DNA of 64,000 nucleotides from Leadbetterella sp964563435 (GTDB lineage: Bacteria; Bacteroidota; Bacteroidia; Cytophagales; Spirosomataceae), in assembly GCA_964563435.1 (NCBI GenBank), contig CAZLXI010000020.1:17974-81973 (forward strand). Reading direction: 5' to 3'. The number at the start of each line of letters is the position of its first letter. Position 1 is the stretch's first letter. Shown piece after piece: positions 32,304 through 39,911 of this stretch. The translations under genes were made by a program, and so were the position numbers. The notes below the pieces were generated by a model. The model was not told the DNA's origin and ran no database searches. It saw only the letters and a program-made list of their open reading frames with translations.

Positions 32304-35300
32304 TCAGCCAGCCCCCGGTGCTGATACCCGCACCACTTCCAGCGGGTCGAGATATACCAGGAAGAGGTGCACGATAGCATAGCCCATCTGGAGCAAAAGG
32401 CGGGCGTAGTCGCGGAGCTGCTTTTCATGAGCGGCCCGCCGTTTCCCGGTTTTATAATCCAGGATATATACCTGGCCGTTGAGAAACACCACGCGGTCAG
32501 GACGGCGCGTACTGGTGTGGCTGGAAAGGATATCCGCTTCATTTTTTATTACCGCCCCTTCTTCAAACAGCGGAGCCAGCTCCGGATGCTGAAGAACAGA
32601 CCGGAGCTTGTGAAGAACGGGCTCCGCCAGCTCTTCAGGCAGCAGGCCTTCTTTTTGAAGAGCCTTTAAAACCGGTTCGAGGTCGGCAGCCTTTCGGATC
32701 CTTCCGAATGCTTCGTGGATCAGGTTTCCTTCCTGTACTCTTTCTTCGGGGGGCGTCCATTTGATCTTCAGGCCGGGTTTGTCGCGGAACGGTTCCGGAA
32801 GGCGGATATCAAAAATGGGCGCAGGGGCTTTTTCGTTTTCCCGGGCCGGCCGGCCTTTGTGGCCGAACTCATAGAGAGGCTGATCGGGCAGGAAGCTGCC
32901 GTGGGTACGGAGAAAATGTTCCAGAAGCTGGCCGATATGTTCTATGACTATCCCTTTTTGGGTTTCCCGGCCCCATATCCACAGGTATTGCCGGTCTATG
33001 GCCCGGGTGAGCGCCACGTACAGCATGTTGAGATTTTCGATGTAGATCAGGTCTCTTTCCCTCTGCAGGATCTCCGCCGAGAACTCAAAATCCTGGTTAT
33101 AAGTAAAGGGAGCCGACAGGATACGGCCTGACGACGACTCCAATTCCGGGTAATCCAGCGCTTCGATACCCAGCCAAATCTGAGCACCGTTTTTAGGGGT
33201 GGTCTCCCAGTTGATAAAAGGCAGGATCACAATGGGGTATTCCAGGCCCTTGGCTTTATGAATAGTATTAATGGTAACGGCATTCGCTGCTTTTGCCGGG
33301 ATAGCCAGCTTTTCTTTCCGGGTCTCCCAGTCCTGAAGAAAATCAGCGAGGCTCTTTGACCTTCGGGAGGTATAATCCAGTACATGATCCAGGAAGGCCA
33401 GGATGTACTCTGCCGATCCGCCGGTTTCCAGGAGACCGAACTTTGCCGTAAAAAACTCCGACAGCTGGTAGGGGTCCAGCCCCGTCATCCCCTCCAGGTC
33501 AATGCCGAAATGAGCAAAAAAAGCCCGGAAGCCGGCAGGAGGGAAGGAGCAAACGATCTGAAGATCATAGCCGGAAGAGTCCACATTCTTCACCAGGAAA
33601 AAGAACTGCAGGAACTCAAACCGCTCAAACTGCCTTTCGGGGTGCAGCACAAACTTCAGGGCAGAGATCAGGAACCTCACCTCCCGGTTATTGTTTAACT
33701 TCAGGGCTTCAGAAGAGCTGATCTCATAGCCCGCGCTTTTCAGGAACCCGGCTATTTCCTCCCCTTCCTTTCTTTTGCGGCACAGGATACATATATCGGA
33801 AAGTCGGTATCCGTCTGACAGTATCTCCGCTATCAGCGATACCATTTTTTCGCCGGGATCGTCTTCCCCCTTCCGAAGCACCTCCACGGCCGTATAGCCT
33901 CCTGTTTTCGGGTCGGGCGGCATGTTCTGAAGATAATCGCTGAATACCTGTGCCGCCACTTCACCGGCTCCTTTTTCCATGATGGACGTAAACAGCCGGT
34001 TGTTGAAGCCAATGATCTCCTCCCGGCTGCGGTAATTGGTGCTCAGGGTCTTAAGACCTGTGACAGAATGGATGTGGCCGATCCGGGAAAGCTGGATCGC
34101 CGGGGCTTTGGTCTGAAAGTAGTTTTTCTGCCGGTTGATCAGGTCCAGCATCAGCATCACATTTCCGCCCCGCCAGCTGTAAATGGCCTGCTTGGGGTCA
34201 CCTACAATAAGGTTTTCGTAGTTTTTGGAAACCGCATTCTCGAAGAGGGGGAGCAGGTTAAAAAACTGGATGTCGGAAGTATCCTGGAACTCGTCTACCA
34301 GGATATGATTGTACCTTTCCCCGATCCGTTCATAAATGTAGGGCACGGGCTCGCTGGCCACGATCTCCAGGATCCTCCGGTTAAAGTCGGCCAGCACGGC
34401 TTCATTATTTTCGGCCAGGATGGTGTTGATCTCCTGCTTGATGACCGCCAGAAAGGGAATTTTAAGCAGGTTTTTACCTATAGTCTTCAGAACAGGATAC
34501 TTTTCTGTCCGGGAGGCCAGGATCTCCAGCCCCAGTTCGCGGAGGCGGGGCGAGATCTCATCGATCTGTGACGCGGCAGGGCTTTTGTCTTTATACCACC
34601 GGTCTTCGTCGAGAGTGGTTTGCGCATAGCTTCCGGGCATATTGGCTTCCCAGAGTTGGGCCGGGCTTTGGGCCAGCTTATGGAAGAAGCCCCAAATGCC
34701 CCGGGCACCCTGGTGGAAGTCGGTGGCGGAGAGCCCCTGCGACTGTATGAGGTTCAGCGCCTCCCGGGCAAGCTCCCGGACGGCCCGTTCCGATTCTTTC
34801 AGGTAATTCCGGACCTTAGCCTTTATTTCCAGGATACCCTGTTGCGTGAGCAGCAGGTTTTTCTCGATCTCTGCAGCATTATTATCCCGGTAGATCACCC
34901 GGGCAAACTCCACAATATCCTCTTGCAGGTTGTTCCAGCTTTGATTTTCATCCAGCTTGCTCAGGGCAAACTCCTTGAACATTTCCGTGAGTTCCGTATC
35001 ATCACCCACCCGGTCGATCAGGTTTCTGACGGCCTCAGTGATCAGCTCATCGGTATCCAGGATGATCTCATAATTATAAGGAAGATTCAGATCAAAGGTA
35101 AAGGAGCTGATGACCTGGTTGACAAAGCTGTCTATGGTTTTGATGGCAAAGTCATTGTAATTCTGGAGAACCTGGTGAAGAACATGACCGGCCCGTTCGC
35201 GAAGCGTTTCCGGTGAAATATGGGGGAGGTCTTCCGAAAGCAACTGAAGCAGGACCGACTCTTTGGGATTTCCCGAGCTCAGCCCCTTCAGAGCACCGAT

Positions 35301-35468
35301 GATCCTCCTTTTCATTTCCTCGGCAGCATCATTGGTGAAGGTCATGGCCAGGATATTCCGGAAGTAAAGCGGATTGTCGGAGCTTAAGGCCAGCCGCAGG
35401 TATTCCCGTGTTAGGGTGAAGGTCTTACCCGACCCGGCAGAAGAAGAGTAAATGGTAAATAGCGCCAT
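32304..35468 (-). CDS. AddA/RecB-like UvrD-family helicase-nuclease
   Basis: A 1054-residue DNA repair protein. Walker A is SAGSGKTFT with Lys15, Walker B ILVDEFQDTS, motif V NAVTINTIHKAKGLEYPIVILPF, motif VI MLYVALTRA. The C-terminus holds a PD-(D/E)xK nuclease: TRRPDRVV (Asp991), YILDYKTGK (Asp1004, Lys1006). This is the domain order of AddA and of RecB-like helicases that process double-strand ends for recombination. The AddB partner is not in the window; downstream lies the convergent histidine kinase. A possible minus-strand -7 box TATCTTTA (35538-35531) lies about 60 bases before the start. Confidence 0.9.
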   Translation of the reverse strand: MALFTIYSSSAGSGKTFTLTREYLRLALSSDNPLYFRNILAMTFTNDAAEEMKRRIIGALKGLSSGNPKESVLLQLLSEDLPHISPETLRERAGHVLHQVLQNYNDFAIKTIDSFVNQVISSFTFDLNLPYNYEIILDTDELITEAVRNLIDRVGDDTELTEMFKEFALSKLDENQSWNNLQEDIVEFARVIYRDNNAAEIEKNLLLTQQGILEIKAKVRNYLKESERAVRELAREALNLIQSQGLSATDFHQGARGIWGFFHKLAQSPAQLWEANMPGSYAQTTLDEDRWYKDKSPAASQIDEISPRLRELGLEILASRTEKYPVLKTIGKNLLKIPFLAVIKQEINTILAENNEAVLADFNRRILEIVASEPVPYIYERIGERYNHILVDEFQDTSDIQFFNLLPLFENAVSKNYENLIVGDPKQAIYSWRGGNVMLMLDLINRQKNYFQTKAPAIQLSRIGHIHSVTGLKTLSTNYRSREEIIGFNNRLFTSIMEKGAGEVAAQVFSDYLQNMPPDPKTGGYTAVEVLRKGEDDPGEKMVSLIAEILSDGYRLSDICILCRKRKEGEEIAGFLKSAGYEISSSEALKLNNNREVRFLISALKFVLHPERQFERFEFLQFFFLVKNVDSSGYDLQIVCSFPPAGFRAFFAHFGIDLEGMTGLDPYQLSEFFTAKFGLLETGGSAEYILAFLDHVLDYTSRRSKSLADFLQDWETRKEKLAIPAKAANAVTINTIHKAKGLEYPIVILPFINWETTPKNGAQIWLGIEALDYPELESSSGRILSAPFTYNQDFEFSAEILQRERDLIYIENLNMLYVALTRAIDRQYLWIWGRETQKGIVIEHIGQLLEHFLRTHGSFLPDQPLYEFGHKGRPARENEKAPAPIFDIRLPEPFRDKPGLKIKWTPPEERVQEGNLIHEAFGRIRKAADLEPVLKALQKEGLLPEELAEPVLHKLRSVLQHPELAPLFEEGAVIKNEADILSSHTSTRRPDRVVFLNGQVYILDYKTGKRRAAHEKQLRDYARLLLQMGYAIVHLFLVYLDPLEVVRVSAPGAG

Positions 35469-35511
35469 AACCTGATCCGAAAGTTAGCGCAAGTTACGCA
35501 TCAGAAATGCC

Positions 35512-35740
35512 TGATACATCATTTGGGTTCTAAAGATAGGATAAAGCGTCAGCTTATTTCTGAAAAATGATACGTTTTAACCCAAATCACGCATTAGAAA
35601 TTTCAAAGAGACAAAATTCTGTAAAATATCTGCGACCAGCCGATAAAAGCATAGTGAACTATGGTTTTTGAGGCAGGGAAGCGGATAGGAAGCAGAATTT
35701 TGGTGCAGTAAAGAGTCTAATGCGTTATTTGGGTTTAAAA
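35512..35740. repeat. Triplicated TGATTTGGGTT-type element in the 313-base gap before the TonB receptor
   Basis: Three related copies: 35512-35534 (plus strand), 35576-35596 (minus strand) and 35718-35740 (plus strand). Copies 2 and 3 form a near-perfect 20-bp inverted repeat (TAATGCGT(G/T)ATTTGGGTT) with about 120 bases between. Copy 3 contains the TTTG of the receptor promoter. The rest of this gap between the divergent genes holds no gene I can see. Confidence 0.65.
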
Positions 35741-35759
35741 AACCGACAGCCTATATTTG
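35728..35759 (+). promoter_or_regulatory. Consensus promoter for the TonB-dependent receptor
   Basis: TTTG (35728-35731), exactly 20 bases, TATATTTG (35752-35759): a perfect Bacteroidota consensus. It leaves a leader of roughly 15 bases before the ATG at 35782. Confidence 0.8.
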
Positions 35760-35781
35760 CCGGGTAATTATAAAAATTGTG

Positions 35782-38046
35782 ATGAAGTTATTGACGCTTG
35801 CCGGCCTGTTGGTTTCACTTAATATTTTTGCTCAGAATTCTCAAACCGTAAAAATCCATTTGTCCGACCGGCAGACCCGCCTTCCGATAGAAGGCGCTAA
35901 CGTATCCATTCCGAAATATCAACTTTCGGCGGCTACCGATGCCAGCGGAAATGTACGTTTTGACGGAGTGCCCCTGGGCCGTCTCGAGGTGGAGGTGAGC
36001 TCGGTGGAATACGGAAAGTACATTTACAGGGAACTGTTGCTTGAAAACGCCCGGCAACTGGTGCTGGACCTGGAATTGCAGGCTGCGGGCAAAGAGCTGG
36101 AGGAAGTGAAAGTGACCTCTTCGACGCCGGCTACTTCGGCACTGATGAGTGTGGAAAGCATAACGGCGGAGCAGATCATGCGATTTCCGGCCACCTTTTT
36201 TGACCCGGCCCGGCTGGCGATGTCGTTTGCAGGAGTAGCCAATGCCAATGATCAGGCCAATAACGTGTCGGTCCGCGGAAACTCACCTGAGTTTGTGCAG
36301 TGGCGCCTGGAAGGGGTGGAGATCGTGAATCCGAATCATCTGAGCAATGCCGGGATGTTTTCAGATAAGCCCGCTGCGGTAGGGGGCGGAACCAATATCC
36401 TCTCCGCGCAGATGCTCGGTAACATGAACTTTCTGAGCGGTGCATTTCCTGCCGGTTATTCCAATGCCCTGGCCGGGGTTTTTGATATGAATCTGCGTAA
36501 CGGCAACAATGAAGAATACCAGCACGTGGTGCAGGCCGGGCTTATCGGTGTGGATCTTTCCTCCGAAGGCCCCATCAATAAGAAAAAAGGCAGCAGCTAC
36601 CTGGTGAATTACCGCTATTCCTTTACCGGTATCCTGGCGGCAGCAGGGGTGAATTTCGGAGGGGAGTCTATCGCCTTCCAGGACGTGGCATTCAGCCTGA
36701 ATTTCCCCACGCGCAAGGCCGGAACCTTCACTTTCTTCGGAATGGGAGGGGTTTCTTCCAATATTTTTGCTCCGGATGCCGACAGTACTGTCTGGGAATC
36801 GTCAAAAGACCTGAACAATGTGGATTTTTATGGCCGCATGGGGCTGCTGGGCGCAAAACACTCGGTTAAAGTTTTAAAGAAATGGAACCTTCGGTCGGTA
36901 TTGGTCAATTCCGCGCTGGAAAATCTCAGGAATGCCTATACCGGGAATGAAAATGTAAATTACGATTACTCTGCCAAGAATTACCTCAGTTTTTCCACGG
37001 CGCTCTCCGGTGACCTCAGCCCGCTGTGGGCCGTGAATGCAGGGGTTCAGCTGAGTCATCAGTTTAACCGGTTTAACTTTATCGATTCCGACAGCTTCTT
37101 TTTCAGTACTGCGAATCTCATCGTGCAGCCACATGTAAGGATCACTAACCGCGAGCGGTCTCGGTTTAATTATAACCTGGGTTTTGCAGCGCCCTACTAT
37201 TCTTACAGTAAGTCGCAGTATTTTGAACCCCGGCTCTCCGCAGATTATTACCTGACCTCAAAGCATAAGGTAAAAGCTGCTTACGGACTGCACAGCCAGG
37301 TGGCCTCCAACCGGGTGGCATTCTACCTGCCGCACAAACCGTCGCGGTCGCATCATTTCACCCTGGGTTACCAGTTTGACCAGGATACCCGGCAGTCTTT
37401 CTCCGCAGAGTTGTATTACCAGAACATGTTTAACCTGAGCCGCTTTGACTCGGTGTATGTATCTGTTCTGAACGGTTATGAGATCGGGTATTTTAATAAC
37501 GGGTATTACCTGTTAAACCAGAATAACCAGGGCCGTAATTACGGAATTGAGTTCAACTACAGGCATTATCTCGATAATGGCTTCTTCGCGCTGGTCAATG
37601 CCACCTTCTACAAGTCACAGTTCAGGGCTTTTGATAATAAGTTTTACGATACCCGCTATTCCGGAAATTACATTTATAATGCCACTGCCGGTAAGGAATG
37701 GGAGAAAGGAGAAGGGAAACTGTTGGGTTTGAACGCCCGCTTGAATTGGGTAGGCGGCTTCCGCGACTACCGGATCATTACTGCGGAATACGAAAATATG
37801 CTTTATGTGTATTACGATTTCCGGTCGCCGCTGAATGTTAAATATGACGATTATTTCCGGCTGGATGTGCGGGCATATATCAAGAAGTCTAAAAAACGCG
37901 GATCAGAAACCATTTCACTGGATATTCAGAACCTTACTAACCGGGAGAACGTGGCGTATAACTACTTTGATACCTACCTGATGAAAATGGTGCAGAAGAA
38001 GCAACTGGGGCTGGTGCCCATGCTGAATTACCGCTGGGAATTCTAG
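35782..38046 (+). CDS. TonB-dependent receptor-like outer membrane protein with CarboxypepD_reg-like domain
   Basis: A 754-residue outer membrane receptor. A signal peptide (LLTLAGLLVSLNIFAQN) precedes a carboxypeptidase-regulatory-like domain (about 22-105), then a plug domain beginning ELEEVKVTSS and containing NNVSVRGNSPEFVQWRLEGVEI, then a strand-rich barrel ending LGLVPMLNYRWEF. There is no SusD gene beside it, so it is probably not a polysaccharide-utilisation SusC but an uptake or structural receptor of the carboxypeptidase-regulatory type. I use the ATG at 35782 over a GTG three bases earlier. Substrate unknown. A triplicated element overlaps its promoter. Confidence 0.88.
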   Translation: MKLLTLAGLLVSLNIFAQNSQTVKIHLSDRQTRLPIEGANVSIPKYQLSAATDASGNVRFDGVPLGRLEVEVSSVEYGKYIYRELLLENARQLVLDLELQAAGKELEEVKVTSSTPATSALMSVESITAEQIMRFPATFFDPARLAMSFAGVANANDQANNVSVRGNSPEFVQWRLEGVEIVNPNHLSNAGMFSDKPAAVGGGTNILSAQMLGNMNFLSGAFPAGYSNALAGVFDMNLRNGNNEEYQHVVQAGLIGVDLSSEGPINKKKGSSYLVNYRYSFTGILAAAGVNFGGESIAFQDVAFSLNFPTRKAGTFTFFGMGGVSSNIFAPDADSTVWESSKDLNNVDFYGRMGLLGAKHSVKVLKKWNLRSVLVNSALENLRNAYTGNENVNYDYSAKNYLSFSTALSGDLSPLWAVNAGVQLSHQFNRFNFIDSDSFFFSTANLIVQPHVRITNRERSRFNYNLGFAAPYYSYSKSQYFEPRLSADYYLTSKHKVKAAYGLHSQVASNRVAFYLPHKPSRSHHFTLGYQFDQDTRQSFSAELYYQNMFNLSRFDSVYVSVLNGYEIGYFNNGYYLLNQNNQGRNYGIEFNYRHYLDNGFFALVNATFYKSQFRAFDNKFYDTRYSGNYIYNATAGKEWEKGEGKLLGLNARLNWVGGFRDYRIITAEYENMLYVYYDFRSPLNVKYDDYFRLDVRAYIKKSKKRGSETISLDIQNLTNRENVAYNYFDTYLMKMVQKKQLGLVPMLNYRWEF

Positions 38047-38060
38047 TGTTGTGTTAAGCG

Positions 38061-38092
38061 TTTGGTTTTTTGCACGGATCATATTATCTTTA
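38061..38092 (+). promoter_or_regulatory. Promoter for cmk
   Basis: TTTG (38061-38064), 20 bases, TATCTTTA (38085-38092), one mismatch from consensus, 19 bases before the cmk ATG. A transcript would have a leader of about 13 bases. Confidence 0.65.
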
Positions 38093-38111
38093 GATTATTC
38101 AGCGGGTTTAT

Positions 38112-38792
38112 ATGTCTAAAATTATCATAGCCATTGACGGCTATTCTTCCTGCGGGAAAAGCAGTACGGCCAAGCGGGTAGCCGAAAAGCTGGGCTACCA
38201 CTATATCGACACGGGCGCCATGTACCGGGCCGTCACCCTTTATTTTATTCAGAACCACATCAGCCTGAATAATCCTAAGGAAGTGGCCGGCGCATTGGAT
38301 AAGATCGAAATAGAATTCAGAAATAACAAAGAAGGGAAAAGCGAAACCTACCTGAACGGGTTGAATGTGGAGACGGAAATCAGGAAGCTTTACGTGGCCG
38401 ATCGGGTCAGTGAGGTGGCGGCGGTAGGAGAGGTCAGGAGAGCCATGGTCCGGCAGCAGCAGCGTATGGGTAGAAAAAAAGGTTTTGTTCTGGACGGCCG
38501 TGATATCGGAACCGTGGTTTTCCCGGATGCCGAGCTGAAGATATTCATGAATGCCGACCCGCTGGTGCGGGCCCAACGCCGCCAACAGGAGCTGCTGGGG
38601 AAGGGAGAACTGGTAGACCTGGAGGAGATCCTGGAAAATATCAAAAAACGGGATATAATCGATACCACCCGTGAGGAAAGTCCGCTGCGTAAGGCGCCTG
38701 ACGCCCATGTGGTGGATACGACCTATATAACCCTTGACGAGCAGGTGGAAAGGGTGGTGCTCCTGGCGGATGCGATCATGAGCCGCGCGTAG
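38112..38792 (+). CDS. cmk: Cytidylate kinase
   Basis: A 226-residue (d)CMP kinase of the common bacterial length. The P-loop is GYSSCGKSS (10-18), then the base-binding DTGAMYRAVT, the central FVLDGRDIGTVVFPDAELKIF segment, and the lid region RQQELLGKGE. It phosphorylates CMP and dCMP in pyrimidine salvage and DNA precursor supply. Its TAG stop (38790-38792) lies inside the left arm of a short palindrome. The FAD oxidoreductase gene follows after 42 bases, so these and the outer membrane protein may form one operon. Confidence 0.96.
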   Translation: MSKIIIAIDGYSSCGKSSTAKRVAEKLGYHYIDTGAMYRAVTLYFIQNHISLNNPKEVAGALDKIEIEFRNNKEGKSETYLNGLNVETEIRKLYVADRVSEVAAVGEVRRAMVRQQQRMGRKKGFVLDGRDIGTVVFPDAELKIFMNADPLVRAQRRQQELLGKGELVDLEEILENIKKRDIIDTTREESPLRKAPDAHVVDTTYITLDEQVERVVLLADAIMSRA

Positions 38793-38817
38793 AGACGCAA
38801 GATTTTGCATCTCTACG
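38788..38817. repeat. Palindromic element containing the cmk stop codon
   Basis: CGTAGAGACGCAA (38788-38800) and TTGCATCTCTACG (38805-38817) form a 13-bp stem with one mismatch. It resembles the short GTAGAGACGC palindromes scattered in many bacterial genomes. Confidence 0.75.
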
Positions 38818-38834
38818 CCCGGAATTTTTTACCC

Positions 38835-39896
38835 ATGAAAAAAACTGACTTTCTGATCGTTGGATCCGGCCTGGCCGGCTCGATACTTGCCTTGGAACTC
38901 CTCAGGGCAGGAAGTTCGGTGACCGTGATCACCGATTCTTCCCGATCCTCTTCCAGCCGGGTAGCCGGCGGACTTATTAACCCCGTGACCGGCAAATACC
39001 TGGCTAAAACCTGGCTGGCCGACGAACTTTTCAGCGGACTGGAAACGTATTATACAGGGCTTGAAAACCTGTTTTCTGTCTCTTTTTATCACAAAAGCGG
39101 CCTGTTCAGGCCTTTTACCGGGGCAGAGCACCGCAAGAGCTCCCTGGCTCAGATAGAGAAACACGGGCTGGAGAATTATATCGGGATTCGTCAGGCCGGG
39201 GATGCGTTCAGCTCCTCTTTCCGGAGTGATTCTGAAGGCATGTATTCTTCGATGGCGGGCTGGCTGGATATGCCCGTATTTCTGGATGCTGCCACATTTT
39301 ACCTGCAGCAATATGTGGAATGGGTAGATACCGTATTTGATTTTGCCGGACTTACCCTTCATGATCACGGGGTGAGATTCCGGGAATGGGAAGCTTCCCG
39401 GGTTATTTTCTGTGAAGGGTACTATGCCCGCAATAATCCTTATTTTAACTGGCTGCCTTTTAATCCCGTCAAAGGAGAAACCCTCCTCGGGGTGATCGAA
39501 GATTACGGGGTCAGCACCATTGTCAACCAGGGGAAATGGATCATACCGCTGGGCAACGACCGGGTGAGGCTGGGGGCTACCTATTCCTGGCATGAGCTCG
39601 ACTTCGAATCTACCCCGAAAGGGTGTGAAGAGCTCCTTCAGGCTGCCGCGAAGATGCTGAAACGCCCGTTTACCCTTACCGGCCAGCAGGCCGGCGTACG
39701 GCCCGCTACCAAAGACCGCCGCCCGTTTCTGGGGAAACATCCGCAGTACGATCCCCTCTGGATTTTTAACGGACTGGGCACAAAAGGCGTGTCGCTGGCA
39801 CCCTGGTTTGCAAGGCAGCTGGTGAGAAATATACTGCACGGTGAACTAATTCATCCGGAAGCAAACATCGAAAGATTTTATACGTTATATTCGTAG
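38835..39896 (+). CDS. FAD-dependent oxidoreductase (DAO family)
   Basis: A 353-residue flavoprotein. The dinucleotide motif is GSGLAG (10-15), followed by SSSRVAGGLINPVTGKYLAKTW, which resembles the opening of glycine-oxidase and MnmC-type DAO enzymes. The C-terminal FAD region is WIFNGLGTKGVSLAPWFARQL. It oxidises a primary or secondary amine on a small molecule, but the substrate cannot be told from sequence. I chose the ATG at 38835; an upstream ATG at 38805 lies within the palindrome loop and would add ten residues that are not in the family. It is 15 bases from the following gene. Confidence 0.85.
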   Translation: MKKTDFLIVGSGLAGSILALELLRAGSSVTVITDSSRSSSSRVAGGLINPVTGKYLAKTWLADELFSGLETYYTGLENLFSVSFYHKSGLFRPFTGAEHRKSSLAQIEKHGLENYIGIRQAGDAFSSSFRSDSEGMYSSMAGWLDMPVFLDAATFYLQQYVEWVDTVFDFAGLTLHDHGVRFREWEASRVIFCEGYYARNNPYFNWLPFNPVKGETLLGVIEDYGVSTIVNQGKWIIPLGNDRVRLGATYSWHELDFESTPKGCEELLQAAAKMLKRPFTLTGQQAGVRPATKDRRPFLGKHPQYDPLWIFNGLGTKGVSLAPWFARQLVRNILHGELIHPEANIERFYTLYS

Positions 39897-39911
39897 GTTG
39901 ATTTTTCATGG

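Noticed and set aside
38829..39839. 336-codon antisense frame across the FAD oxidoreductase
   Set aside because: The sense frame has clear FAD motifs; the antisense product has none.
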